Of a stretch of 64,000 nt of DNA, positions 37,044-49,616 are shown one piece after another; position 1 is the first letter of the stretch, and each line of letters opens with the position of its first letter. A program made the position numbers and the translations under genes. Location: the NCBI GenBank assembly GCA_018806985.1, contig JADANN010000375.1:3279353-3343352 (forward strand). Direction: 5' to 3'. The stretch comes from Angiostrongylus vasorum (lineage: Eukaryota > Nematoda > Chromadorea > Rhabditida > Metastrongylidae). The notes below the pieces were generated by a model. It saw only the letters and a list, made by a program, of their open reading frames with translations. It ran no database searches and was not told where the DNA came from.

Positions 37044-37671
37044 AGTAAGTAGTGTTTGGTGTTTTCGTTCTAACACAATAAGATAGTTACCTTAAGAAGT
37101 CCTTTCCATGAAGTGAAAAAACATAGAAATTGCAACTACCAGACATGCTCTCCGTTCAGAAAGAAGTGTATAGAATTTTTTTCTCACAGCTTTTGAACCT
37201 GAGTATTTTTTATCCTCAGTGCTCGTGCTTCTACATCGGTCTCAAACCTTTCTTCTGACTGGAGTGATGCTGCGCTTTCTGCGCTTTGGTCCATCGCGTT
37301 CAATCTGAGATGATGCATCGTCCTTTTTTTCATTATATGTGATAAGGATCTATTCGAGCGTCTTTGGTGCCTATTTTATTAATTCCAGGGGTCGAGCAAT
37401 GAACATGAACGAGGAGAGCCTTGTGATTAGACATAACCAAGCGCCATACTTCACCCTGATTTTTTTAACTGAGCCAAGCACATTCCTCACCCATGTAATA
37501 CTTTGTGAGGGTGGTCCGAACCAATTAACCGGAAGACTTACAGCGAACAAACGGCGGGTGTTTGAAAGCAGCTGCTTGTTATGCGAATAAAAAAATTTGT
37601 GTAATAAGTTGTGTCTGATGAGGTTATGAAATTGCTCCGCTTAGTACATTACACTATCAATTTGACCTTCC

Positions 37672-37722
37672 TAAAGTTCTGAAGAAGGCGAAACCGACCA
37701 AACGTTAGTCTTCAAACCACCG
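37672..37722 (-). repeat. Family E motif copy (solitary)
   Basis: AAGTTCTGAAGAAGGCGAAA then CCGACCAAACGTTAG, the inverse orientation of the motif at 1.66 kb. No partner was found nearby. Confidence 0.5.
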
Positions 37723-38309
37723 CAACAACAGCAACACTAACAAATACCAATCTCGCGTCGGCTAATCAAGGACAGTTCGTAAGACTATCCTTACAACTAG
37801 TATTACAACTTTATAATACCTTGCGTTTTCTAGAGTTTTCCACTTTTTTTGACATGAGATGTGCTTACAGGTCCAAAAGCGGTGCATATTTCACTCCAAG
37901 GGAGCATATGGCTAAACGTACATTTACTGACGTCCGATCGCATTACATAAAACATCTCTCCTTCAATCTGAATCACACAACAATACTCTATAACTCACGT
38001 CATCTCTTGAATCACTAAAGTTTTCGCTGTTTGATAGTAGCTTAACCTTTCTATTGTTATCGTTATGACAAATTCAAGACACTGTTCAGAGAATGCAACC
38101 GTAGTATATCCACCTTTTTAAAGAATTTCTTCAGTGGAAGGTGAAAGTTAATCAGAAGTGTTTTGCAGCGTTTTAAGCCGGCTGGAAGTCGCGTTGCAGA
38201 AGGTGGGCGATGTGTTAAGGTCAAACAATGCAATAATATGTTTAGTCTATGCTTTTTAATAGACCGATAAATCTTGACCTTCCATCGCTCAATCCATCAA
38301 GCGTGCCAG

Positions 38310-38600
38310 CCTTTAGCGATTCACTCCAACCCATCGAATTTACTTAGCGGGGAAGCAAATACGAAATATCAACCTCATGAGATAAGTTTAGAAGACAAGC
38401 GACGCTCTAAAACGAAACACTTGGCCGTAAGGAAAACTCATTTATGTTGCCTTTAATTAGCGATGAAGTAGGTATAGCTGTAAAATGGTGCTTAAGAGGA
38501 GCTGGTCTAGAGGAATCGGTAGCACTAGTTGAAATGCCACCGGATTCTCTTCGTCGTCAGTTAGTTCGTAGCTGCCTATATGACCGTCTGTGTGAAATGC
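38310..38600 (+). other. Candidate pair of exons, unrecognised
   Basis: Segment 38310-38426 (PLAIHSNPSNLLSGEANTKY..., between an AG and a good GTAAGG donor) and segment 38461-38598 (DEVGIAVKWCLRGAGLEESV...LRRQLVRSCLYDRL). Each looks coding, but the phases do not join (0 against 2), so either an exon is missing or one is chance or decayed. Confidence 0.3.
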
Positions 38601-39400
38601 GAAATTGCGTAATTTTTCCCTTATGACAACAACGGTGATTGCATGACTTTATGCACGATATACCTGACCTCTTGTAACATTTGTGGGAATGAATATTTTG
38701 CAGAAGCGGGCGGACCATTATGCTTCCGTACAAAAAAACGTCTCGGTGGCACACAAAACACAAAACAAAGTACCCCACTAGGAACACACAGGATACATAG
38801 GATATTTTCTCCGCCAATAGCTTTTGCCCTGCTCAGCCATTGACAACAACGACATGAATGTAAAGCCACATTTAGCGGTGAACACAATAATCACGAAATG
38901 GGAGACAAACGATTCATCTACTGGTTGAACAAACACCTACGTGCGTATTTTCAAGGAACTATCTCACGATACCATATAGATTTATTAAGTAGGACTATGA
39001 TAAGTGTTAGTGCTAAGATAAACAAATTTCACCAAGCGTTATTATCGTTTTTATAGTACACTTTTCTGGCTCATAGAGCTCTTGCAGCGCAGTGGTTGGA
39101 AAGGCATGGCGAAACACTGCTCTTTGGATCGATTCCACTCTATGCTGAGAATAATCACCATTCGATGAGCGCCTAAACGAGTTCCTGTGGCCAAATTCGT
39201 CCGCATAACGTTTTCTCTCATATTTGCTCGTTGATGTGAGCCGGAACCTCGGATTCACTCTCTTAATTGCAATCAATTGATAGGGGAAACTGCCAACGCG
39301 TCCTAACGACTGCGTGTCAAATCACGCTCAGAGATTTCCATACTGCCTGCGTAGCCACCACATTTTCGAAGAGTACGTTAAGACAGCGATTATATTGGAG

Positions 39401-39446
39401 TGGGAAAAAAAAAGATTAAGAAAAAGAAAAAAAAAGAAAAAAAAGT
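39401..39446 (+). repeat. Purine tract
   Basis: About 46 bases almost entirely A and G, with long A runs broken by single G. Low complexity. Confidence 0.85.
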
Positions 39447-40413
39447 GCCAAAGATGGCACGCCAGTGCTGTAACCATATTCCGATCGATTTTGCATCACA
39501 TGACTGAGTGGGTCATGCCTTGTGTGAATCGATGTCAGCATGCCTCAATAAGTCACTTGTTTTTGCAAGTATTGACCTTACAGCTAACACTCATATGACA
39601 AGCAAAGTCGTCTTTACATACGGTATACCCATATTTACACGTATGATTTGGTTATCATTGTTAAAACAGAAATCCACCGTATGCTGACTAACAGAGATCA
39701 AATTGGGCGTCCCATTGGTTTCCTCACAGAGTCATAGTCATTACACTACTGTGCACTTAAATGCTTAGACCTTCTCTACAACTATTCATGGTTCGTTTGT
39801 TAACTACTAGAACTTTTTTTCTTTAATGTTATTTATTACATGAGTCGACATCAATTGTTCCACGCTGTGCGAGTCCGATAACTTCTTGCAGTCGATTTAT
39901 GTCCTCAGTTCAACCATCTATGAAAGTCTTCAAATGTTTCCTTCTTGCGTCTGGGTTCGTCTGCTTCTCGAAGATTTGATCGTCTTCGTCACGAATGTCC
40001 GTGAATACTGATTGAGTGGATTCCATCTGGAATTTCGAGTTAGCCGAGCAAGGACGTTTCCACGTTGACTGGATAGAAGCCTGGGCTAGATATGTCTCGT
40101 ACCAATCTCCGAAGGGCGCAGTAATAGGGGTTGGTGGGCCATGCGTTGTGTAGCGCCAGCGCATGGGTAGGTTAGTTGGTTCGTATAGTGTAGGGGATCA
40201 CTACCACTGCGGTATTCGCTCTTTCTAATACCACAACCAGCTTTTCTATATTATCGGAAACGTGATGGAGCTAGTCACGCATCTTGTTCAAGTGAATAAC
40301 AAGTTTAGTTTCTTTTTTAACATCTCGTAGTGTGCAAACTGGGAACTAGAGTTTATCTTGTAACAGTTCCCAGGATCGACTTTCTATTAACCTCGGCATT
40401 GGAATATGAATGC

Positions 40414-40667
40414 GTCGTTTTCTTGTTCAGCAATCGCGAGGTTGTTAAACAGCATATATTTACTTCCATAGAAAAACACAATGCAATACAACAGAAGCTG
40501 ACGTTTCGGCAGTATCGCCTTCTTCAGAGCCTGGAAGGGTATACTGACATACCTGAAGAAGGCGATACTGCCGAAACGTCAGCTACTGTTGTATTGCATT
40601 GTGTTTTTTCTATGGAAGTAAATATATGCTGTTTAACAACCTCGCGATTGCTGAACAAGAAAACGAC
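40414..40667. repeat. Near-perfect palindrome of family E (114/115-bp arms, 25-bp loop)
   Basis: Left arm 40414-40527 is the reverse complement of 40553-40667 with very few mismatches; the loop is 40528-40552. The left arm with about 55 bp upstream matches the family E copy in the loop of the fold-back repeat at 1.5-1.7 kb. The arms contain GACGTTTCGGCAGTATCGCC followed by TTCTTCAG, and its complement. Confidence 0.93.
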
Positions 40668-40695
40668 TAGAGTTTATGTTCACAATGCATCAATG

Positions 40696-41045
40696 AGGGG
40701 CAGGTGACACAGTGATAGTGGTGTCTGTCATCACGAGCATGGTGCTTGTTCGATTCCGCTCCGCACCAACCAAGCCTTTCCCTCCGGGGTCGGGAAATTG
40801 GTACCGGACTTGTCCGTGAAAATTCGCTCTCTGCAATCCGATTGGAAATGTTCCAGCCGGGCTAACTCACGACTCCAAGGAGAATCGAGCTGACTAGCAT
40901 TCTACGGCATTCAAGGTGAAATGGAAATCCTCAAGCAGCAGCCGTAACCACACACAAAACTTCAGACTTCTTAGTGGTTAATGGATTCGAGGAAAGGAAT
41001 CGAACGGGAGAAGTGCATGGATGCGCACAGTAGAGGTGAAGACGG
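40696..41045 (+). repeat. Family D repeat
   Basis: Starts GGGGCAGGTGACACAGTGAT, keeps the B-box-like TGTTCGATTCCGC, GGGTCGGGAAATTGGTACCG and ATGGATTCGAGGAAAGGAAT. Starts about 30 bp after the family E palindrome. Confidence 0.72.
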
Positions 41046-41611
41046 TTGTTGTAAAATAAAAGAAAATGTATCCATTTTTTAAACTAGTAGAATGAAGGAC
41101 CATATGTTACTGCGCTGTTCCTGAACGTTAGTCTCTTGTTAGTATAATAAGGATATTATTTGACATTCAAACGATTGTGTTACATTCAGTTTTCCTTTTC
41201 GTACGTCTTCGATAATGTGTATTTTTCGTATAGACGGATATATTCAAATTAACAACTGCAATCAACTGTACCTTTTATTATATTTTACGTAACCTGTCTT
41301 CACATCTCTTCTGCGAATCCATGCTAAGGACGGCTTACAAGCAAAGCGGAGATCGTAGGAACACGAGTGATCGATAATCTTTCATTTCATCACAACTGAT
41401 TTTAGCTAGTTCGATTCTTTCAGTTACAGTGGAAGAGGACGTTATGCAAAAACAGAATAACATTTGACGGCTCTTTCAGTAGGTTTCTTACAGTTCATTT
41501 GAAGTAGTTATTGTATCGCTGTTGTTTTACCGATGACATTCTAGAATTGTCTTCCTTGGAGCAGTGTCTTCGATATGTTTTATAAAACTACTTGCAGTTA
41601 GGGACCTAAAA

Positions 41612-41782
41612 ATGGCTGCGAATACCGCGTTTGCAACACTGGGTGTGCCGCTTAGCATCCAGACCAATCAATATCTTCGGTGTAGAATTAGACACGACTT
41701 CCCTCTCTGGAAATATGAAACTACAATGTTCGCAAAGATCAAGGATAAGAAGGCAGTGCCTTTTACAAAGAAAGGCATGATG
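41612..41782 (+). other. Candidate first exon, unrecognised
   Basis: ATG in good context (CTAAAAATGGCTGCG) opens MAANTAFATLGVPLSIQTNQ..., then KYETTMFAKIKDKKAVPFTK, and reaches a GT (ATGATGA then GTACG) at 41783. No downstream partner exon was found. Codon content looks more protein-like than the surroundings, but this is the only support. Confidence 0.25.
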
Positions 41783-42174
41783 AGTACGTTTCATTTATAT
41801 TCAAACGCTTGGAAAGCTTGAGAACGCTGAAAGAACCAAGGCAAGCGTTTAGATTCGAAATGCACAATTCGGAACACTTTACTGGCCTGAATATGATATA
41901 TTGATATGTGAGGACGCGGGCCATATTCTGTAACCATCTAGCGGTTATTTCCATTAGTATTCTAATTGTAGCCCATAAGGAATAAGTGTTCCTCATTTGT
42001 GTTTACAAAAGTCAATCCATAGAATTTTACCAGCTTGAGTTCCTCAACCCTAAACTCTTAAGTAGACGTATGACGGCATTGAGAAATTGAATATTTCTAT
42101 GAACAAATATGACGGTAAAAGCTACTAAGGGTTTTTGCTAGAGATTAAAGATTAGCTCGACATGTAATGGTTGG

Positions 42175-42290
42175 CCATTGCATGTTATTGTATAAGTCAA
42201 TTATGCATTCACTCACCTCTGCAATGCTAGATGAAGCGTGGCATATCCTTCAAAGATCGGTCAGTGCCGATCTTTTTATCTTTTTATGTT
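42175..42290 (+). repeat. Family A SINE-like repeat, 3' fragment
   Basis: Only the tail survives: AATTATGCATTCACTCACCT, CAATGCTAGATGAAG and a terminal TTTTTATC. Confidence 0.5.
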
Positions 42291-42929
42291 GAACATTGTT
42301 AGATTGCATTCCAGTGCCTGATTTGAATTCAGACTAGGTGGTTGTCTGGAGTCTGTATGTTGTGATCGATCGAGTTTTGTTTTTCATAGAGTATAGTAAC
42401 TTTGCCGTAAATTAGCTACTATTTATTTTCGTTAAAAGAAGCTTACGCCGCTAATCACATCAAGTGCTTCAGACGATAAGCTTTCAAACATCGCGAACTA
42501 AAGGGGAACGAATAACAACCCAAAGGTACCCCAGCAGTCTCAGCCTCATTCACTGAAGCCTGCGGAAAGGGTCGATCGCCATCGACTTGATAGCCACAAA
42601 GCATTACATTACACCACCTTCTTTCTCTTCCTTCTTCTCGCAACGCCATAATAAGCCCGTCCTATTCGTTAATTGATAGCATCGCTGTTTATTGTTACAT
42701 CCTCTTATTATCATACGTTAAACCCTTGGAACCGGCACTCGATATTCACAATGTCCCTATTTATACTCGCGGTGCATGGTCACATTCTGCCTAATCCGTT
42801 ACTGGTATAACAGATAACCATCCTTACAACCAGTACATCATACACGGTGTAGCGTGTAAGCCTGCTGGTTGGAACATTACATTGTTGCTCTGTGACCCTA
42901 CCGGCCCACGTCACATCATATAATCACCC

Positions 42930-43148
42930 GTGCTTACACCAAGCGATGCAAAACTTCTTGCAGCGGGCATCGCGCCGTTGAATATCACGTTGCCTGATCC
43001 GTACCCAGCAGCTGGTCAACGATACCACTGCTTAGTGAGCACTTCATTGATGGATGTTAATCATGTAGCCGTACCTCGGCCTATGTACATAGTTGTCGAT
43101 AATTTCCTAGTTCTACTGTTGCTCATTTGGCTCGTTATTCCTATTTGA
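42930..43148 (+). other. ORF of 72 codons, unrecognised
   Basis: MLTPSDAKLLAAGIAPLNIT... followed by a hydrophobic C-terminus (VDNFLVLLLLIWLVIPI). The local base composition is GC-richer than its flanks. No splice partner or homology recognised; may be chance. Confidence 0.2.
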
Positions 43149-43314
43149 TCATCATTGTGTAAGGTCTTGAGGATGCCGCTTAAAGCAGCCATGGTTCCGT
43201 CACTTCCTCTGTGTCATGTGCATGCTTTGGTAATCTGCGTCTGGCACACTATAGTTCTTGGCCGTCGTATCTGCCATTGATAGTGTAGGTGTGACATCGC
43301 CCATGGCTAACTAC

Positions 43315-43560
43315 TCGCTCTATTGTTATGCCATTATTCTTGCTATTACCATTGTATTAATATTACGTTAATATCCCAATGCTGTGCGATTCTTATTAGC
43401 CTCACTTCAGTAGTAGCTGCAGCGTCTTACGGCTTACTTAAAACTTGTGTTATTCTTATGTCGGTGCCTTTTCTGTCGTTATTATTCTTGTGTTAATGTT
43501 GTTGTTATATATATAAACTTTTAACAGCAAAGCTTAAGGATGCTAAGTCGCTAAAAGTCA
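43315..43560 (+). repeat. Family F AT-rich repeat
   Basis: Second copy: GTATTAATATTACGTTAATA, TTATTAGCCTCACTT, TTCTGTCGTTATTATTC, ATATATAAACTTTTAACAGC, AAAGCTTAAGG. A CA microsatellite follows at once. Confidence 0.65.
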
Positions 43561-43586
43561 AGGGGTTCGTGTGGCAGAACTATGAT

Positions 43587-43588
43587 CA

Positions 43589-43624
<36 letters not shown>
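43587..43624 (+). repeat. CA/AC dinucleotide microsatellite
   Basis: Uninterrupted except for one ACAT near the start; directly downstream of a family F copy. Confidence 0.95.
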
Positions 43625-43625
<1 letters not shown>

Positions 43626-44227
43626 CCAGGCAGAAATCCCGACTACATAGAGATCCATACTGTGAAAGAAGACACGAAACTATACCCACGCCTAACACCT
43701 CAGTAACCTTTCCAGTAACTCAGTGGGTGAGTGAAATAAATGCCGAAATTAGTCAATGTTCATTATATCATGCATCATGCATCCAGTCGATCATGCCATC
43801 AGTCATCTTTATTCTTTGTATCATTTATCATTTTCCAACAATAAGTATTTCTCTGTGTTACTACGAGGAAACGAGGTCGCTTTACAAAAAAGAAGTATTT
43901 TTCCGGCTGTTCTGGTTATATTCGTGAACGGATTCTTGGTAAAGTGTGCAGGTTGCGACGACCAAGCAGACTGGGTTAGATTATCAGAATATTGTGGTAG
44001 TTGTTTATCGTATATTGTATGACTCTCGTTCATGTATTGACAGATTCTGTTGAAAGCTTGGTTTCGCGCAGTGTTCGAGATTCTTTTGAAGGTCTTGGTT
44101 AATATTACATACCACATTCTCGTCTTTTCAAACTTATAAGTGGTGCACACGATGGCCGCTGTGAGTTGTTTTCTAGTCATGCTACTTTCCATCTGTTTAT
44201 TTTTTCCTTCACAGAGCGTTTTTTGAT

Positions 44228-44261
44228 AAGCTATACATATGTATATATATATATATGTATA

Positions 44262-44301
<40 letters not shown>
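44228..44301. repeat. TA-rich microsatellite
   Basis: Runs of TATATA with interspersed TGTATATA. It produces a spurious Tyr/Ile open frame on the minus strand. Confidence 0.95.
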
Positions 44302-44302
<1 letters not shown>

Positions 44303-45227
44303 CCTCATATACTAGCTCACACGCTATCGATGTTATGTCGAAGTCGACTAGGGGAGTGCTACACTCTCTGCTTAACAATGGGAAGAACTACATGAAGCAA
44401 AACAATTTCTAGCACACTGTTCAAAACATTTAAAGCTCGACAGCTGTTTCTTCAATGCTGTCGTCTGCTAGGGGTTTTTTTTCCTCAAATCTGCTGTGAA
44501 TTCAACATAGTTAGTTTATGGTCACCGTGCCATTTATTGGGAAGTAACCTCTACCCTTTGTTTTTCTTCTTGACGATTGTTGCAGTTTTATGGGCAGTGA
44601 CATGTTTAGCAGTCTGTTTGTTCGTCTTTCGCTCTGCTGACAGTGTAATCTGTGCCTAAAGAGGAGAAAAATTGCACAAAATTAGTTTACATTGAACTAA
44701 TCAATAGAAATAGACAGGGAATCTGCAGATCTGACATTATCATGTGTCTTTGTGAGTCAACCATGTCATTTAAAGGGAGTGTGGGAAACAGCACACTCCA
44801 TGTTGAGGGCTAAACTTAATTTATAAAGACAAGGGTATATTGTTTTAATTGAAGAAATGCACAAGAATGTGGCAGAAGAATGACCTCTATTACTTAGATA
44901 AGAATGACCAATTCTCCCACACAAAGTGTGCACCCTGACGTCCACTCGAGGAGTTCAGATCAATCCACGATAATGAGATGAAAAGCGTGACTTCTCTCGT
45001 TCTCCTTCTGAATCGACATGGGAATCTCACTTTTTTCAAGATTTTCTGCAACCTTTCGAGACTATGATCAGAAGGCTGTTAAAAAACCTCGATGACTATG
45101 AGTTTTAGAGGTCCAAAATTCATGTAGATATCCTTTCCAAGACTTCAGTATACCCTAGCAAAAGGGTATTGTTGTTGTAACCTTCACTTTAATCGAAAAA
45201 TTGGAATTTAGGTTACTTGCTTATTTA

Positions 45228-45345
45228 TCTGGATGGCCCGTCTTCACTGATTATGTGCGCCACACTTCATTTTTTTTGGAGATTTGCTGGTTTATCCATT
45301 GTGGTTCCTGAGAATCCCGTGGTCAGCCTGGCCAAACTCTGCTTC
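45228..45345 (-). repeat. Family C repeat, fragment
   Basis: Only the tail third survives: GGATGGCCCGTCTTCACTGA, GGAGATTTGCTGGTTTATCC, CAGCCTGGCCAAACTCTGC. Confidence 0.7.
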
Positions 45346-46717
45346 TGTACATCTGCACATCTGTGCTTTGTATATAAAAAGGGAAAAAAATTATTTTCTA
45401 CATTTCCTGACTGCTCGTTTTTTATGTTCGCCCAGCATCTCTTGGAATATGCTAGCTTATATTTTTTCTGCTTCGTGTAAGCCCATCAATGAATGGATAT
45501 ACACAGTCGTTGACAGTTATCCTTCGACAATTATCCTTCCGATGCACTGCCTTCCCACCCCCATCCGAATTTGCTCATTTTGCCATACAAGAGGGCGTGA
45601 CTGATATTCCATCATAGTCCTAACTGGGAATTCCGAATTTCCCTCGCTTGATTCAGTCGTCAAATGCAATTAATAAGGTCGGCAGCAGTGTCGTAAAATT
45701 TTTCCTTCAATCAGATAAATAAGGTCATCCAGTACTATTTGTTTCAGCAGTGAATACTCACAAAAACCTACTCAGGCTTTTTTCAATCAGACAGATTTCT
45801 AGCCACTTTTCAAAACGAGCACACGCTTTGATTCATGAACGTTTCCTCATCTGGGCATACACTTGTATGACATCATTCTATCTAAAGATTCGATGCTGTA
45901 GAATTGTAAACAAAAATAAATACATAAATTTGTGACCACTGGCTGGTAGTTATGGATCATATCGGCATAGGCAAGAGCAAGGAAACCTAGGTCCCATATC
46001 AATACGAGTCCAAACTATATCTGATAAGGTTTAGCCTTTGGTCTCTTAAGAAAATGTCATGTAACCCTGAAACTATCTAGTTGTGATTATTCATCGGGGG
46101 TAGAGTAGTACACACTATTAAAAAAAACTACTAGTGGCGAAATCCCAGTATTTCAAATAATGATGTTTCCAACGCACTGTGTCAGATTGCCGTCAGAAAT
46201 ATAGCTGGAATCCTTATTTCAAGCAGGCTTAGCAGTGTCCCAAGTGGAACCGAAGAGGTACTTTTAAAAGAGGATGACGACGGAAAAAGTTTCAAGAGTT
46301 TCGAAAGCGAACGAGTTCCCACCACTCCAAATGAAACTGTCGGAGACGGAAATCGGCAGTTTTGTCGCACGTGGTGGCTCCAAAGGAGGCCAAATTTCTA
46401 TTTCTAATTGATTGCTTAAATATGCACTTGTTGTAAAAAAAAGAAAGTAAAGCAGTCGAAAGAAACAAAAGAAGCTCAAGACTAACTCGCTCCAGTTTGT
46501 GAGCATCACTGTCTTGTGTTTCGAAATTAATGAGAATTTCCAGTAATTAAGGTTTTAAATTTTTTGTTTTTCTTCTAGTCCTTTTCCAATTATAACGTTC
46601 GTGTGATCGCACTTATGGCCTCTAAACACTGCGGTTTTGAAAACGGCGGTCATTTAACCTCGGTGGTAAAATAATCAACATTTGCTTGTAATGCTGAGCT
46701 CTCACGACGTTGATAAA

Positions 46718-46768
46718 GACGTTTATTCGGCCAATGCTTCGACGGTTTCTTCTTCATCAAAGTCGATG
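46718..46768 (+). repeat. Family E motif copy (degenerate)
   Basis: GACGTTTATTCGGCCAATGC then TTCGACGGTTTCTTCTTCATC: the same order of elements as the family E motif but diverged. Confidence 0.35.
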
Positions 46769-47789
46769 ATCCGACTCAGTGGCCCACAGTTGTTCGTACT
46801 CTAAGAACTGTACTTCTCTTCAGCTGTTTTTATGACTCGATTGAGTTTTCTACCGCAGCATCAGTGCACTTTTTTCCCGTTATCTTTCCATTATCTGTGC
46901 CTGGAGTTTCTGACAATTTGCGAGTTTACACCAGTTCGTAACTCTTGTATTCAACTTTTTTTCGCTTAAAAAATCCAAACGTATATTTCGTATATTTCCA
47001 CATCATTGCGTTCTGTTTTTTATGTATTTGTTCTGTGATTTCTTTTAGCCCATAAAAAATTGAACCCCTCTACCGCGTTGTTTTTTCATTCAAGTGGTGA
47101 GTGTTGCCACCTCATTAGCGATGGATTGTTACTGATTTAACGATGCTAGCTCTCCTGATGTTCTCTTTTCTGCGATTTTTTTGGAGCTTTATTCACTGTT
47201 ATTTCTCTTTAGAAATATAACCTACCCATTCCGTAACGTGACTGACTCTCGTTTCAGTTCAACCTCGATCGGTGTCCCTATTTCACGTCACGTCGGGACA
47301 TATTTGAGTCTTAGTGTGCATTTTGCTTACTGGTAATCTTTGTGCTTTAAATATTGTTTGATTGCAACAGTTCTTTATGTTTTTGTACGGCTCGTTTTCC
47401 TAACAACATAATTAATAAGGCCCAAACGCTAACCTGAACACTCTGAATTTGAAGTCGATGTCTTGCAGGCAGTTATCGTTTGAGAAACCGTGGTTTTGTC
47501 GTTTTCCCGTGCAAGGGAAATGTGTGATCCCCCCAATCAAGATGGTTTCACCTACTTTGTGTAATCCATAGCACATGAAGAGTCTACAATATTTTGCTGG
47601 CACAGTTTATATTGCAGTTAATATGTCACGCTTTATATGAAAAATCCGTGTTTTTCTTATCAATACACGACTTTCTTGCTTGACATAGTGGATAACACAC
47701 ATGCTGGAAACACGGTGGATCGGTCGCAGAAGACGAGGAGAGTAACATAGAAGTAATCTTCTCTAGTACTCCTTTCTCCCAAAGGTTTG

Positions 47790-48180
47790 CCGCCTTATCG
47801 TGGCTGGAAGGTGTTCCTGGGCGTCGGGCTGCGGTATACAGCTGGAAATTCATTGCACTTGCGGGGGTCTCCCAAGCGGAGAAAGAGTCCGGCGTTTCCA
47901 CTAGGAAGTCCAATAGGAACAAACCAATAACAAGATCCACCACCTTTCTGGTAGCAAATTCTCGAATCAAATTAGTTGCATGGTGGCAAATCTTCCTATT
48001 ATCCACAAAGGCTGCGACTCTCCGTGGTGGTGTCTACCTGAGGCAGACTTTGGCCAATCTAACCTCGGCACTCCAGGGGACTCAGTGGTTAGGCCACTAG
48101 ATCTCCGAAAAAATGCAGCTTATGCTGTGTCACGCACAATCAGTGAGGATGTGCTATCCAAGTGTCCAAGTAAGTAAGTA
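47790..48180 (+). repeat. Family C repeat, full length
   Basis: From CGCCTTATCGTGGCTGGAAG to the end GTGTCCAAGTAAGTAAGTA. Keeps the internal TGGTGGCAAATCT and CACAAAGGCTGCGACT. Confidence 0.82.
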
Positions 48181-49135
48181 CCCTTGAGACAACTCTGCTT
48201 GAATTACTTCATAGTTTGCATATTTCGTCATAAAAGTATGAACATGATACATTTTTTAGACGAGCTCATGGTGCTTGCACTTAATTTACTCTGAAGAAAG
48301 GCGAAAGGGGCTGAGCGGAATGGAGGCACGAACACGACAGAGGCTACATGACGACACGCACGTGTATTCAGCGCCGGAACAGGCAGTCTTTACTCCCAAC
48401 TTGTTAAAAATTGTCGTATAGAAATTGCCGACCGAGAAGATATTCAGTGACTTCCAGGAAAGAAAGCTGTGAACTCGTACATAGTTTCCAGATCTTCGAA
48501 TACACTTTGGTTTTCGCTATGTTAATTTGAACTTTGGACGGCCATTGTGCGACTATGAAATCTGTTCGTTAGTTTTACGATGGTTTGAGATAAATATAGC
48601 TTACATGCATTTATCCAAAGAAGGACTGAATATCGGCATCACACGGTGCCACCATAGTAAACGAACTAGTTGAATTAATTGAACTCATTCTGACATTCTT
48701 CCAAGGTATTTTTTTTTGTGTGTTTTATCTAATGTTCGACCAGACTCTACAAATGACTGAGAACGCGGTGTTGGCCGAAATACGGCTTGTGGTGTTTCTA
48801 AATGGTGTGATTGAGTCCATTTACACCAATTGGAACAGCGTTATTTGGGCAGAAATAGGCCAAATTCTAATCTTGTAGTCATGTTTTGTCAAGCTGCGTC
48901 ATTTATCGCTTACTTGTGAAATCAAGTGTGAACGAGATTTAAGGTGATGAAAATAGCCATGTCATTGACATGACGATTACAATTGTTCATCCTCGTACAT
49001 CATACACTTAAGTGTTCATATTCTGTTGCTCCTGGTTGCCAAAGTGTTGTTTAGTGTTTCATTATTATTATTACTGTTATTTTCTATAGTGCTGAGATAT
49101 AATGAGAGCGATAGAACTAGCTGAGAGACATGCGA

Positions 49136-49318
49136 AACGAAGGACCCGCATGGTGTGGTGGTGAACGCGTTACTTCTCGGAAAGCACAATAGCGCGCTCG
49201 TTCCCCACCGCAGACATCTGTGGTCCGGAGTTTTGCAAATATCTCACCATTATAGAACTTATATTTCGCAACATGCCCTACCGTTAAAAAGAATAGGCAG
49301 CAAATAAAAAAAACGTTA
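49136..49318 (+). repeat. Family B SINE-like repeat
   Basis: From AAGGACCCGCATGGTGTGGT to GGCAGCAAATAAAAAAAACG. The adjoining ATT/AAT microsatellite begins at its 3' end, as is common for SINE tails. Confidence 0.7.
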
Positions 49319-49320
49319 AG

Positions 49321-49392
49321 ATTATTATTATTATTATTAATTTTGTTACTATTATTATGACTAATAATAATGATAATAATAATAATAATAAA
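49321..49392. repeat. ATT then AAT trinucleotide microsatellite (hairpin-forming)
   Basis: Runs of ATT are followed by an interrupted centre and runs of AAT, so the two halves can pair as an imperfect hairpin. It sits at the tail of a family B SINE. Confidence 0.9.
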
Positions 49393-49616
49393 GTAATATC
49401 ACTTTGCATAAGATCCGAAGTGAGCCGTTTGCCTCTATCCACGGTGAACTCGGTCTGCTGCACATTTTCCAACTAACGATGCTGTTGTGTTACTCCTAGT
49501 TCTTGATATTTACTGTCTACCGGAAACTCTGCAAATTGAAAGTTGACTTAGTTTGCGGCATATGTTTCGAAAATTTCTCCGCTTTTATTGAAATGTTTTA
49601 GTTCATCTAGAAGGCT

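Larger units (their letters stand above)
43561..49135. other. Long intergenic stretch, no gene recognised
   Basis: Contains the CA and TA microsatellites, family C copies at 45.23 and 47.79 kb and a weak family E motif at 46.72 kb. Open frames on both strands are short, low-complexity or repeat-derived. Confidence 0.5.

Noticed and set aside
43821..44378. 185-codon open frame on the minus strand
   Set aside because: Its N-terminal part is a Tyr/Ile alternation from the TA microsatellite and the rest shows no family likeness.
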